From JAYUJH01 sp043765375 (GTDB lineage Bacteria > Pseudomonadota > Alphaproteobacteria > Rickettsiales > UBA998): a DNA stretch of 64,000 nt. The stretch covers positions 1-64,000 of the forward strand of contig JAYUJH010000017.1 of the NCBI GenBank assembly GCA_043765375.1, given 5' to 3'. Within the stretch, counting starts at the first letter, position 1. Each line of letters begins with the position of its first letter. A program made the position numbers and the translations under genes. The notes under the pieces are model-generated. The model saw nothing but the letters and a program-made list of their open reading frames with translations. It did not search any database and was not told the origin of the DNA. Positions 42,285-51,380 of this stretch are shown here, piece after piece.

Positions 42285-43925
42285 ATGAACAACTTTGAAA
42301 TCGGTTTATCTTTTTTAGAAGGACTTGCGCTAATAGCTAGCCCCTGCATACTTCCCGTATTACCACTGGTTTTGGGAGCATCGGTAGATGGTGGCAAACG
42401 CCGACCATTTGGTATTATCGTAGGGTTTGTGCTAGCATTCACCGCATTTGCTATGCTATCACGCAAATTGGTAGGCGCACTACATATTGATTTAGATTAT
42501 ATCAAATATGGTTCACTAATATTCCTTGCGCTATTTGGCGTAGTGCTACTTTCGGAAAAACTCTCTGCAATTTTCAGTGGTGCAACCCAACGCTTTGCAA
42601 ATACAGGTAGCAAACTCGCTGCCAATGCTAAAGATGGTTTCTTCAGTGGTATATTAATTGGTATGTTTATCGGACTAATATGGACGCCTTGCGCTGGGCC
42701 AATTTTAGCCGCTGTTTTAGTGCAAATTATTCGCCAAGAATCTGATTTAAGTGCGCTGTTTCTTGTTGCCTCATTTGCATTGGGCGCAGGCGTGCCAATG
42801 CTAATTATTTCACTCACAGGCAGAAAAATTATGTCAAAATTAGGTTTTTTAACCAGCCATGCAGAAAAAGTTCGTAAAACATTTGGCATAATCATTCTTC
42901 TAGCCGTCAGTTTTATCGCTAGCGGAATTGACCCGCAATCGCTTTTTCAAGGCAAAGATAGCGTCACAACACAAGCAAGTGCGCAAATAAACGATTTGCA
43001 AGATGCACTATCAGAGCCATACCAAGCACCTGAACTCAAAGGGATTGAAGCGTGGATCAATTCCAACCAACTAACCATGAAAGAACTAAAAGGCAAAGTG
43101 GTGTTGATTGATTTTTGGACATATTCCTGCATTAATTGCGTTCGCACATTGCCATATATCACCAAATGGGATCGCACCTATCGTGACAAAGGTTTAGTGA
43201 TTATCGGGGTTCATGCACCAGAGTTTGAGTTTGAAAAAAACAAAGCCAATGTGGAAGCTGCTATTGCCACGCATCATATAGAATATCCCGTAGCTTTGGA
43301 TAATAAACTTGATACATGGACGGAGTTCAAAAACCTTTATTGGCCAGCACATTACTTAATCAACAAGGAAGGGCAAGTGGTCTATACTCATTTTGGTGAA
43401 GGTAATTATACTCAAACTGAAAATAATATCCGCCATCTGCTTGGGTTGAACTCAACAACACAAACCCAGAAACTTATCTTGGCAACGCCAGAAGCCTCTA
43501 TATCAGCACAAAACCAATCACCAGAAACTTATCTTGGCTATGATCGTGCTGCTAATTTCGTAAGCCCAGAAACAGTGAAGCGTGATGCAACTCAAAATTA
43601 TAGCACTCCCAAATTAATTCCCGCAAATAGTTGGGCATTAAAAGGTGATTGGAATGTCAAAGCTGAGCATATCACCGCTACAAAAGCAGGTGCATCAATT
43701 CGCTATAACTTCACAGCTGGAAAAGTATTTCTAGTGCTAGGCACACAAGATGAAAAACCCGTTACCGTGGAATTAAAACTAAATGGCAAACCACATGGCA
43801 ACATCACGGTTGATAAACACACGCTTTACACATTAATTGAACAATCCGAGCCGAAAAATGGTCTATTAGAAATAATCGCAAACTCTCCCGGCCTTGAAGC
43901 CTACGCTTTCACATTTGGAAATTAA
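42285..43925 (+). CDS. dipZ: DipZ-like protein: CcdA membrane domain, thioredoxin domain and C-terminal CBM-like domain
   Basis: 546 residues in three parts. Residues 1-225 are a CcdA/DsbD-type six-helix membrane domain with the two redox cysteines C21 (ASPCILPVLP) and C136 (WTPCAGPI). Residues about 250-400 are a periplasmic TlpA-like thioredoxin domain with C282-INC285. Residues about 400-546 are a beta domain like the carbohydrate-binding-module fold of mycobacterial DipZ (LGYDRAANFVSPE, PKLIPANSWALKGDW). It should carry electrons from cytoplasmic thioredoxin to the periplasm. Following msrB-msrA by five bases, it is probably their reductant. Confidence 0.88.
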   Translation: MNNFEIGLSFLEGLALIASPCILPVLPLVLGASVDGGKRRPFGIIVGFVLAFTAFAMLSRKLVGALHIDLDYIKYGSLIFLALFGVVLLSEKLSAIFSGATQRFANTGSKLAANAKDGFFSGILIGMFIGLIWTPCAGPILAAVLVQIIRQESDLSALFLVASFALGAGVPMLIISLTGRKIMSKLGFLTSHAEKVRKTFGIIILLAVSFIASGIDPQSLFQGKDSVTTQASAQINDLQDALSEPYQAPELKGIEAWINSNQLTMKELKGKVVLIDFWTYSCINCVRTLPYITKWDRTYRDKGLVIIGVHAPEFEFEKNKANVEAAIATHHIEYPVALDNKLDTWTEFKNLYWPAHYLINKEGQVVYTHFGEGNYTQTENNIRHLLGLNSTTQTQKLILATPEASISAQNQSPETYLGYDRAANFVSPETVKRDATQNYSTPKLIPANSWALKGDWNVKAEHITATKAGASIRYNFTAGKVFLVLGTQDEKPVTVELKLNGKPHGNITVDKHTLYTLIEQSEPKNGLLEIIANSPGLEAYAFTFGN

Positions 43926-43986
43926 GAAACAGTAACGTAAAGATATAATAGTTTAATTCCATATAAATACATGATATAAGCGGTTA

Positions 43987-45384
43987 ATGATTAACTTAAA
44001 ACAAATCTCACTTAGCTGGTTGATAATTGGGTTATTCGCCCTTGCAATCTCTGGAATATTCTCCATTGTGTTAGCAGTTGCTTGGCACCCATCAGTTAAA
44101 TCAGTGGAATTATTCGCCACATTATTTCACCGCAGCTTGATTGCCCATGTCAATTTAAGCATCACCATTTGGTTTTTGTGTTTTGCCTTCACTTTGATGA
44201 GTTACCAAACTTCACAACGCAAAATTATCATGCCATATGTGGATTTTTATGCTAAAATATTGATGATAACCGCCATTTCCCTTATGACGGCAGCAAGCCT
44301 CGCCCCCGATGCAATCGCCGTGCTTTGCAACTATATTCCATTGCTCCAACACCCATTATTTTATATCGCACTAGCATTAGTCGCAGCAAGCATCATGCTC
44401 AAATTGCTTGAGTTTTTTTGTTGTTACGCCACAATCAAACCGCGCGACATTATGTCCCACAGCAACATCATCATCGCCATAATTTTGGCAATCGCCATGG
44501 TAGCATTCGGCGTGAGTGGGTGGCAATTGCAACACGAACTTATATTTGCGGAAGATGTGCTAATTTATGGTGAAATGCTATTTTGGGGCGGTGGTCACAT
44601 CATTCAATATGCGTGGGTGCAATTAATGCTGATTGCGTGGGTGCTGATGCTACAACATTGCTTGCAGGATTTCTCCGCAACCACGGGTATGCGCATTATA
44701 TTTTATAGCAACTTACTAGCCGTTCTCACCTCACCAATTCCTTATATATTGCACCCTGTAACAAGCGGTGATTTCCGTGAATTATTCACATGGTTAATGG
44801 CTTGGTTAAGCGGGATTGCACCAGTATTATTTGCTATATATTACACGATTTTGCGCATTAAATCAGGGCAGAAATTAATGCCCCGCTATGATTGCATGAT
44901 TTCCGCTAGCCTATGGTGGAGCGTTTTATTATTCACTCTAGGCGGTGCATTTGCCGTGATGATTAACGGAATTAACGTTAAGATTCCCGCACATTATCAT
45001 GGTTCATTGCTTGGAATTACAGTTGCTTTAATGGGGCTAACATATTTGCTATTTCAAACTCATTATAATGATTACGGCTCTCTCCTTCTCCCCTCAGGAA
45101 AAAGTAAAAAGAATAAGTTAGGCCTAAATAAACTAGGCCTAAATAAAATAGGATTTTGGCAACCAGCCTTGCTAGGGGTTGGTCAAGTGATGCATATTGG
45201 TGGGTTATTTTGGTCTGGTGGGTATGGCGTGCAACGCAAAAGCCCCAATCAAGGTGGTGAAGCAATGGAATTGGCAGATCTCGCCTTACGCATTCAAAGT
45301 TCTGGGGGTGGAATTGCTATCATTGGCGGGCTGTTATTTCTCGTAGTCTGTTACAAAATATGGCGAAATAGAGTGAAAAACTAG
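43987..45384 (+). CDS. Haem-copper-oxidase subunit I-like membrane protein
   Basis: 465 residues, about 12 membrane helices. It has the layout of NorB/cbb3-type subunit I: H54 in LIAHVNLSITIWF (low-spin haem position), H204 in WGGGHIIQYAW (CuB-type W-x-x-GH), H336 and H338 in IPAHYHGSLLG, and H403 in QVMHIGGLFW. The His pair expected for CuB on the next helix is reduced to a single His (YILHPV), so catalysis is doubtful. A 15-bp tandem repeat (45112-45141) gives two KLGLN units in a loop. It follows dipZ by 62 bases. No subunit II or cytochrome c gene is near. Confidence 0.6.
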   Translation: MINLKQISLSWLIIGLFALAISGIFSIVLAVAWHPSVKSVELFATLFHRSLIAHVNLSITIWFLCFAFTLMSYQTSQRKIIMPYVDFYAKILMITAISLMTAASLAPDAIAVLCNYIPLLQHPLFYIALALVAASIMLKLLEFFCCYATIKPRDIMSHSNIIIAIILAIAMVAFGVSGWQLQHELIFAEDVLIYGEMLFWGGGHIIQYAWVQLMLIAWVLMLQHCLQDFSATTGMRIIFYSNLLAVLTSPIPYILHPVTSGDFRELFTWLMAWLSGIAPVLFAIYYTILRIKSGQKLMPRYDCMISASLWWSVLLFTLGGAFAVMINGINVKIPAHYHGSLLGITVALMGLTYLLFQTHYNDYGSLLLPSGKSKKNKLGLNKLGLNKIGFWQPALLGVGQVMHIGGLFWSGGYGVQRKSPNQGGEAMELADLALRIQSSGGGIAIIGGLLFLVVCYKIWRNRVKN

Positions 45385-45400
45385 GTTGCGTTGCAATTTG

Positions 45401-45435
45401 CAACAAGCAACAAGCAACAAGCAACAAGCAACAAT
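45401..45435. repeat. Heptamer tandem repeat (CAACAAG)5
   Basis: Four exact and one near-exact copies of CAACAAG in the spacer between convergent genes. The flanks (GCAATTTG before, AATAGAAAT after) resemble the 3' arm of the long palindrome at 52061-52182. This may be a decayed, expanded copy of that element. Confidence 0.7.
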
Positions 45436-45448
45436 AGAAATAACATCG

Positions 45449-46060
45449 CTAAAGATTAATATAACTCAAATCATCATGGCTAATATTCAACGCTAACTTC
45501 ACCCATGTTATCAGTAATTTATTATATTCCGAAAACACTAACCGCCTTGAATTATCATGATGTATCCAATCACCTAGCTTAAAATCTGGGGGAATAACTG
45601 CCACATATTTTTTATCGTAACTAGCGAGATAATGATTAAACAACATTTTTGTGCGGGGAATGTGATAATTTGCGGTAACGATTAGTAGTTTTTGATATTT
45701 ATGCCGAGCAAGCCATTTTGCCGTTTCATCAGCATTGCCGATGGTGCTTCGTGCCGTATCACCATAAAATATGCGACTTTTGAGAGATTGAGGCAAGCCC
45801 CTTTCAAAATCTCCAGCGTTGAACCCATCTGCCACCCCGCTAATAAATAAATGCTCAGCCTTGCCATCTCGCAATAATTGCATTGCATAAGGAATGCGCT
45901 CCTTGCCTCCCGTTAGCACAACAATCAAATCATATTTATTTGCGTTAACATTTGTTTGCGCCTCAGGGATTGATTGCACAAAATAAATCAGCCCTCCCGC
46001 CCATAATATAGCACTTAAAATTGCTAATTTAATCACAGAAAAAAATGCGAATATTATCAT
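45449..46060 (-). CDS. YdcF/SanA-like DUF218 protein
   Basis: 203 residues: one N-terminal membrane helix (about 5-28), then a DUF218 domain with YDLIVVLTGGKERIPYAMQLL, AEHLFISGVADG, STIGNADETAKWLARH and LLIVTANYHIPRTKMLF. The family is linked to envelope integrity; its biochemistry is unsettled. It starts one base after the ftsX stop on the same strand. ftsX followed by a DUF218 gene is a common alphaproteobacterial arrangement. Confidence 0.9.
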   Translation of the reverse strand: MIIFAFFSVIKLAILSAILWAGGLIYFVQSIPEAQTNVNANKYDLIVVLTGGKERIPYAMQLLRDGKAEHLFISGVADGFNAGDFERGLPQSLKSRIFYGDTARSTIGNADETAKWLARHKYQKLLIVTANYHIPRTKMLFNHYLASYDKKYVAVIPPDFKLGDWIHHDNSRRLVFSEYNKLLITWVKLALNISHDDLSYINL

Positions 46061-46061
46061 T

Positions 46062-46997
46062 TTAATGTATCTTTTTTAGCTCAGTTTCAATGCTCAACCA
46101 TGAAGCGGCAAGCACCAAGATAATCAATAATAGCGGGTTAATAATATAATAAATCCACATATTAGATACATCTCCTGCCCCGCTTGCAATGAACGAAATA
46201 TCAATATAACTGGTTAGCAACTCAATAAATAACACCGAAAGCAACGTCCCGCCAATAATTCCTTGCAGCGAAATCACCCCCGCTCGCAACATAAATTGGC
46301 GATTAATATATTCATCACTCGCCCCCAAATGATGCAATATCAAAATATGATGGCGATGCACCCCAAGGTTGATGCGGGAGGTTATTCCAACAATCAAAGT
46401 GGTGGCAATCATCACCACAAATCCCATCATGTATATACCAGATTTAATCATATGCGAGGAACGGTTGAAAGCCGCAATTGTTTCATCATAACTTTCCAGC
46501 AACGCTTCTGGCAGATTTTGTTGCAAATAATATTGGATTTGCCCTTGAACAATTTCTCGCTCAGCTTGTGGTTGCAATGTGATATCCAATATTGTTGGTA
46601 GTGGAAAATCTTCACTCAAAGCAGCACTCAAGCCGAGCCATTTTTGCAAAAATGCTTGCATATTTTCTGCTGGAACTTCTTCCACCATCTCAATTCCCTC
46701 AACATTTGCAAGCTCATCAAGCAACTGAGTTAGTGCCTCGTTCGCAGTATCATGTGGCAGGTGCAAGTGCAGCCGTTGCGTCAATGATTCTGACCCTGAA
46801 AGCGTAACATGCTTAATATAAACCGCACTATGCGTTAAGCAAATGCTAAGCACTGTTAAAAACGCAATCACCAATGGCAATGTTGCAAGCGTGCTATCTT
46901 GCCTAAAAGCGAAATCCGAGTGGAAAAACCGCTTAAAACGCCCTCCACCCGCAACGCTTCTCCCCCCTTCAAATAATTTAAGCCGTTGTATCCACAT
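46062..46997 (-). CDS. ftsX: Cell division protein FtsX
   Basis: Permease-like half of FtsEX, which controls peptidoglycan hydrolases at the septum. 311 residues from ATG 46997 (a TTG at 47003 extends it by two). One membrane helix (about 38-60), a periplasmic domain rich in Glu/Leu, then three C-terminal helices with LILHHLGASDEYI between, the FtsX cytoplasmic loop motif. ftsE, its ATPase partner, should lie directly upstream but is replaced by grpE, whose end it overlaps by 20 bases. Confidence 0.88.
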   Translation of the reverse strand: MWIQRLKLFEGGRSVAGGGRFKRFFHSDFAFRQDSTLATLPLVIAFLTVLSICLTHSAVYIKHVTLSGSESLTQRLHLHLPHDTANEALTQLLDELANVEGIEMVEEVPAENMQAFLQKWLGLSAALSEDFPLPTILDITLQPQAEREIVQGQIQYYLQQNLPEALLESYDETIAAFNRSSHMIKSGIYMMGFVVMIATTLIVGITSRINLGVHRHHILILHHLGASDEYINRQFMLRAGVISLQGIIGGTLLSVLFIELLTSYIDISFIASGAGDVSNMWIYYIINPLLLIILVLAASWLSIETELKKIH

Positions 46998-47652
46998 GCT
47001 CAATATCCATCGGAGGTTCGGTATTATTTAGCTTGGCGGGAGCAGTCGCCACCGCAACCAAAGCTGGTTGCAATAGCCTATCATGAATTACATAAGCCGC
47101 CTGCATCACTTGCAAAATTGTGCCTTCAGGGTTTGCTGCATCTTCAATTTTGCTCATCGCTTGATGCAATTGATGGTTAAACATCTCGCCGATTGGATCA
47201 ATCCTTTGTATCTTATATTTACCAAAAACCTGCTCCATTTGCTTTAATGTCATTTCAACACCCATAGCAAGGTTAGCAAATTGTTGGTTCTCACGGCGCA
47301 TTTCTTCACTTATGCTGGAAGTCGCCCGACTGAGATTTTCAAACACTCCAACCAAATCACGAGCAAAAGCAGTGATAGCGAACTTGTTATTATCCTGCAA
47401 ATCACGCTCTGCTCTGCGCCTGATATTCTCACCTTCAGCCACTGCCCGCAATAATTTATCTTTCAATTCAACATTTTCAAGTTGCGCTTGTGCGAGTTCA
47501 TCAATTTCTAATATCTCCACATCGCTTGCATCTGTTTGCTCAGCATCAAGTTTAATCGCATCAACCAGTGATTTTAATATTTCCGCTTCAGTTTTTGGCT
47601 CATTATTATTTGCAGCATTATTGTTATTAGACGCATTATTATTTTCTGCCAT
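46978..47652 (-). CDS. grpE: Nucleotide exchange factor GrpE
   Basis: Co-chaperone that releases ADP from DnaK. 224 residues. An Asn-rich N terminus (residues 5-16) is followed by a long helix with LKDKLLRAVAEGENIRRRAERDLQ. The signature KFAITAFARDLVGVFENLSRA comes next, then FGKYKIQRIDPIGEMFNHQLHQAM and the beta-wing domain. No dnaK, dnaJ or hrcA is in the window. The end overlaps ftsX, so the two are probably cotranscribed. Confidence 0.94.
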   Translation of the reverse strand: MAENNNASNNNNAANNNEPKTEAEILKSLVDAIKLDAEQTDASDVEILEIDELAQAQLENVELKDKLLRAVAEGENIRRRAERDLQDNNKFAITAFARDLVGVFENLSRATSSISEEMRRENQQFANLAMGVEMTLKQMEQVFGKYKIQRIDPIGEMFNHQLHQAMSKIEDAANPEGTILQVMQAAYVIHDRLLQPALVAVATAPAKLNNTEPPMDIEHVDTTA

Positions 47653-47719
47653 GTTTATGCTCTCTTCTCAATGATATTATTTGAATATTATTTCACCATA
47701 TTTATGTTATTTATTTATG

Positions 47720-49390
47720 TTACTTCACCACAATGCACAAGGTTCCTTGCGCTTTGAGTTGCCCGCACAGTGAATATGCTCCGTTCATATCAGCAAATGG
47801 CCCCGCACGCAAGCGGAACAAACGGCTTGCACTGCTCCCTTGGTTTGGCATAACTACATCATTTTTTACTCCACTCAAAGCGGAACCATGGCGATTTTGT
47901 AACTCCGTCCATTTTGCATCCGCAGCAGCTGGTGAAAGAAATGACCCAAGTTGCACATAATAACTACCAGAATAATTACCCGCAACCCCGCCTTCATTTC
48001 CAACATTGCTATAAACATTATTATTCATCTGCCCACGCGCTGCAACTACCATATTTTGCGTTGCCCCACCTTGCCCACCAATACTTCTTCCATTAAAGTT
48101 TCTTCCCCCAAACTGGCTAACATTATTTTGGCTACGGCTAGGTTGATTAACTGAACCACGATAACCCGCATAATTCGTCACAGCGCGAGCAGCACCACGG
48201 CGATTGCTATAACGGTCACTATTACGCACAGATCCACCAATATCTTTGACCGCACGGCAACGCAAATTATCCTGACGTGTCAAAGCGCATAACCGCATGA
48301 TTGGACGTGTTGTAACAAATGGTCCCATACGCAATGATAATCTCTCATTACCCGTCACCACTCCATAAGGGCGGGTGATACGAATTCGCAATTGTGCTGG
48401 CAGTAATGAATCACGCATTTTCAATGCTTTCACATATTGTGCAGCAGCGATGTTATTACTGAAAAAGCTAATATCCGCCCAATATGAATTAACTTGTGAA
48501 TTGTCACTCGGGTGCGCCTCCATCAAACGATTACCCTTCTCCAAATATGGGTTGACGATAGCAGCATTATTGGATAACGGCACAGGAATTGCCTCCTCCG
48601 CAGCGATTGTCCCTTGAACGGAAGGAGCGGTTGCAACAGGTGCATCTGGCACGGCTTGGGTTGCGCCAAATCCTGCGCCAAATCCCGCATTTAGGTTTTG
48701 CGGTGCAGAACCCATAATTCTCGGTTGCGAAGTTGCTTTATTTACTTGAGGTGCAACATAAGCTGATTGCGGAGCGAATGGCACTATAACAGGGGTTCCA
48801 ACAGCTGGAGCGGCAGGCGCAGCAACCATAGGCATAACTGCAACTGGAGCGGAAACAACGGGGGCAGCAACGACTGGAGCGACAACCGCAGGAACGGCAG
48901 CTAAAGCAGCAATAGGCAACGCAATAGCGGGAGCAGCAACGACTGCTTCATTGCCACTTTGCGTTATTTCTTTATCACCACCATAAAACATTGCCGTTTC
49001 TGAAACACCGCATTCATATCCACTTCTAATCAACGCAGCGCATATTCCTTCTGCCTCATCACGAGTTGGGATAGGTCCTGCTTGAGTGCGATATGAAACA
49101 AAGTTCTCTGGCTTCATCACCACTTCATTTGGGCTATAATTCAAATTATCAAACAAATCAGGGAATGTTGAAACCAAACTCTGCCAATGAGCAGCAGCTT
49201 TTTTCTCCGAATCAAACGCTCCCAATTGCACCATAAATACTGTTTCTGCCTTCGCACCAGCAAATTGCGCATCAACGAATAATGCAGCAGATATTGCCAA
49301 ACTAAACAACAGCCCTTTATTAAAAACCTTTCTTGCAGGCTTAATTGTGTGTTTTACATTCATCATTTTCATATAGTCTATAATTTTCAT
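47720..49390 (-). CDS. Secreted protein with three SPOR-like repeats
   Basis: 556 residues with a signal peptide (GLLFSLAISAALFVDAQFAGAKA). Three SPOR-type units can be seen. The first is at about 50-140 (VFMVQLGAFDSEKKAAAHW, RTQAGPIPTRDEAEGICAAL). The second, more divergent, is at about 300-385 (WADISFFSNNIAAAQY, RMGPFVTTRPIMRLC). The last is at 475-556 (YYVQLGSFLSPAAADAKW, LRAGPFADMNGAYSLC). SPOR domains bind denuded septal glycan. Each repeat ends with a Cys pair. The linker is Ala/Val/Pro-rich, then Asn/Gly-rich. The start is uncertain among ATGs at 49390, 49372, 49366 and 49363. Confidence 0.75.
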   Translation of the reverse strand: MKIIDYMKMMNVKHTIKPARKVFNKGLLFSLAISAALFVDAQFAGAKAETVFMVQLGAFDSEKKAAAHWQSLVSTFPDLFDNLNYSPNEVVMKPENFVSYRTQAGPIPTRDEAEGICAALIRSGYECGVSETAMFYGGDKEITQSGNEAVVAAPAIALPIAALAAVPAVVAPVVAAPVVSAPVAVMPMVAAPAAPAVGTPVIVPFAPQSAYVAPQVNKATSQPRIMGSAPQNLNAGFGAGFGATQAVPDAPVATAPSVQGTIAAEEAIPVPLSNNAAIVNPYLEKGNRLMEAHPSDNSQVNSYWADISFFSNNIAAAQYVKALKMRDSLLPAQLRIRITRPYGVVTGNERLSLRMGPFVTTRPIMRLCALTRQDNLRCRAVKDIGGSVRNSDRYSNRRGAARAVTNYAGYRGSVNQPSRSQNNVSQFGGRNFNGRSIGGQGGATQNMVVAARGQMNNNVYSNVGNEGGVAGNYSGSYYVQLGSFLSPAAADAKWTELQNRHGSALSGVKNDVVMPNQGSSASRLFRLRAGPFADMNGAYSLCGQLKAQGTLCIVVK

Positions 49391-49573
49391 ATAATGGATA
49401 ATCCAAATTAAGTATCAATTCATTAATATAGCGATAGTTACTAAATGTTAAAGAAAAAATTGCATCAAAATGATTTATTTATATATTTAACCCTAATTTG
49501 TGCGATTTTTGTTATAAAACTCAACAAATAAAACTGTTTGACGATTTGCAAAAATAATGTATCAAAGCAAAAT

Positions 49574-51340
49574 ATGAATAATTTACCAAAAAATCCAATC
49601 CACGCCCGCCAAGACATGCGCAATATGATTCTTGCCGTTATATTAACTCTCGCAATCCTTGTTGGTTGGCGTTTTTATATGGGAGTGCCGCAACCAATAC
49701 CCGTTGAAACTGCGCAACAAACGCCAATTGCCAACCCGCTTGAAGCTAACATCGGGGTAACAAAGCCATTAATCTTACGCAAACAACCAATCTCACGTGA
49801 GCAACAATTGGCAAGCCCCGCTCGCTTAAAAATAAGTAGCGGTGCATTGCATGGTTCAGTTGATTTGCAGGGCTTGCATTTTGATGATTTAACCTTGGCC
49901 AAATATCACGAAACATTGGATAAAAACAGTCCTGAAATCACATTATTAACTCCCCGTGCCAATAATGACGGTTATTTTGCAACATTTGGTTGGGCGGGTG
50001 ACGGCAGCGTGGAATTGCCAAATGAGCAAACAATATGGCAAACAGATGCAACCATATTAACGCCAAATAAGCCTGTAACTCTCCATTGGCAAAACCCGCA
50101 AAATGTCCGTTTTGAGGTGGAAATCACTCTTGATGACGCATATATGTTTAGCATCAAGCAACGAGTTTTGAATAATAGCGCACAAATAGTTCAAGTTGCA
50201 CCTTATAATTTAATCAACCGCACTTTGAACATTGAACCAGAAAAACAAGCAATCCAACATTTAGGAATGCTTGCAACCCATGATAATCGCCTGAAAGAAT
50301 TATCATATGAAGATGTGCGAGAAGGTGAGCAAAAGTTTGATTCCACCATGCGTTGGCTTGGAATAACTGATAAATATTGGTTGAGTGCGATTATTCCAGA
50401 TGCAAATGATTTGAATAATATCACTGGCAAAATGCGCTATTATAGCCAAGAAGGTGATTCACGTTATCAGTTGGAATTGCTGCATAAGCCGTTAGTTATC
50501 GCCGCAAATGCAACCATTGAAACAACGGTGCATTTCTTTGCGGGAGCTAAAGAATCCAGCTTGCTTGACAGTTATGCCACCAAATATGATGCAATTATGT
50601 TTGACCGAGCAGTTGATTTTGGCGTGCTATATTTTCTCACTCGCCCATTATTATTGTTGCTACAATGGCTTTATGCGTTGCTGGGCAATTTTGGTTTAGC
50701 CATTATGGCGGTAACGGTGATTTTGAAGTTATTCATGTTTCCCCTCGCCAATAAATCATATTCATCAATGGCACAAATGAAGTTGCTTATGCCAAAAATG
50801 CAAGAGATACGCGACCGTTTCCCCGATGATAAATTGCGTATGAATAAAGAGGTAATGGAATTATATAAACGTGAGAAAATCAATCCAGCTTCAGGTTGCC
50901 TCCCATTATTAATTCAGATTCCAGTGTTTTTTGCATTATATAAAGTATTATTCATCGCTATTGAAATGCGTCATGCTCCGTTTTATGGTTGGATTAAGGA
51001 TTTATCCGTGGCAGACCCAACCAACATCTTCACCGCCTTTGGCTTGCTACAATGGAATGCTCCGTCATTATTGCATATTGGTGTGTTTCCGTTGCTGATG
51101 AGTGCAACCATGATTATTCAACAAAAAATGAACCCCAAACCAGCTGATCCCATGCAAGCACAAATTATTGGCTATATGCCGTATGTATTTGTGTTTGTAT
51201 TTGCAGGCTTCCCCGCAGGCTTGGTGCTATATTGGGTATGGAGCAATATTTTATCCATCGCACAACAATATTTCATTTCCCGCCGTTATGTTAAATTATA
51301 TGATAAGCAAACAGGCAAAAAACTACCCGCCAAAAAATAA
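49574..51340 (+). CDS. yidC: Membrane protein insertase YidC
   Basis: Inserts inner-membrane proteins alone or with SecYEG. From ATG 49574 it has 588 residues; the frame is open to a TTG at 49538. N-terminal helix LAVILTLAILVGWRFYMG, large periplasmic beta domain (about 60-350), then the conserved five-helix core. The core contains KSYSSMAQMKLLMPKMQEI, YKREKINPASGCLPLLIQIPVFFALYKVL and PAGLVLYWVWSNILSIAQQ. The C terminus is basic. engB follows. The usual upstream rnpA and rpmH are absent here. Confidence 0.96.
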   Translation: MNNLPKNPIHARQDMRNMILAVILTLAILVGWRFYMGVPQPIPVETAQQTPIANPLEANIGVTKPLILRKQPISREQQLASPARLKISSGALHGSVDLQGLHFDDLTLAKYHETLDKNSPEITLLTPRANNDGYFATFGWAGDGSVELPNEQTIWQTDATILTPNKPVTLHWQNPQNVRFEVEITLDDAYMFSIKQRVLNNSAQIVQVAPYNLINRTLNIEPEKQAIQHLGMLATHDNRLKELSYEDVREGEQKFDSTMRWLGITDKYWLSAIIPDANDLNNITGKMRYYSQEGDSRYQLELLHKPLVIAANATIETTVHFFAGAKESSLLDSYATKYDAIMFDRAVDFGVLYFLTRPLLLLLQWLYALLGNFGLAIMAVTVILKLFMFPLANKSYSSMAQMKLLMPKMQEIRDRFPDDKLRMNKEVMELYKREKINPASGCLPLLIQIPVFFALYKVLFIAIEMRHAPFYGWIKDLSVADPTNIFTAFGLLQWNAPSLLHIGVFPLLMSATMIIQQKMNPKPADPMQAQIIGYMPYVFVFVFAGFPAGLVLYWVWSNILSIAQQYFISRRYVKLYDKQTGKKLPAKK

Positions 51341-51380
51341 ATATCCGCCAAAGTAATTATATAAATATGAGTATCAATAA

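Noticed and set aside
45401..45435. CAACAAG repeats considered as a CRISPR-like array
   Set aside because: Seven-base units without spacers and no cas genes; a simple tandem repeat.
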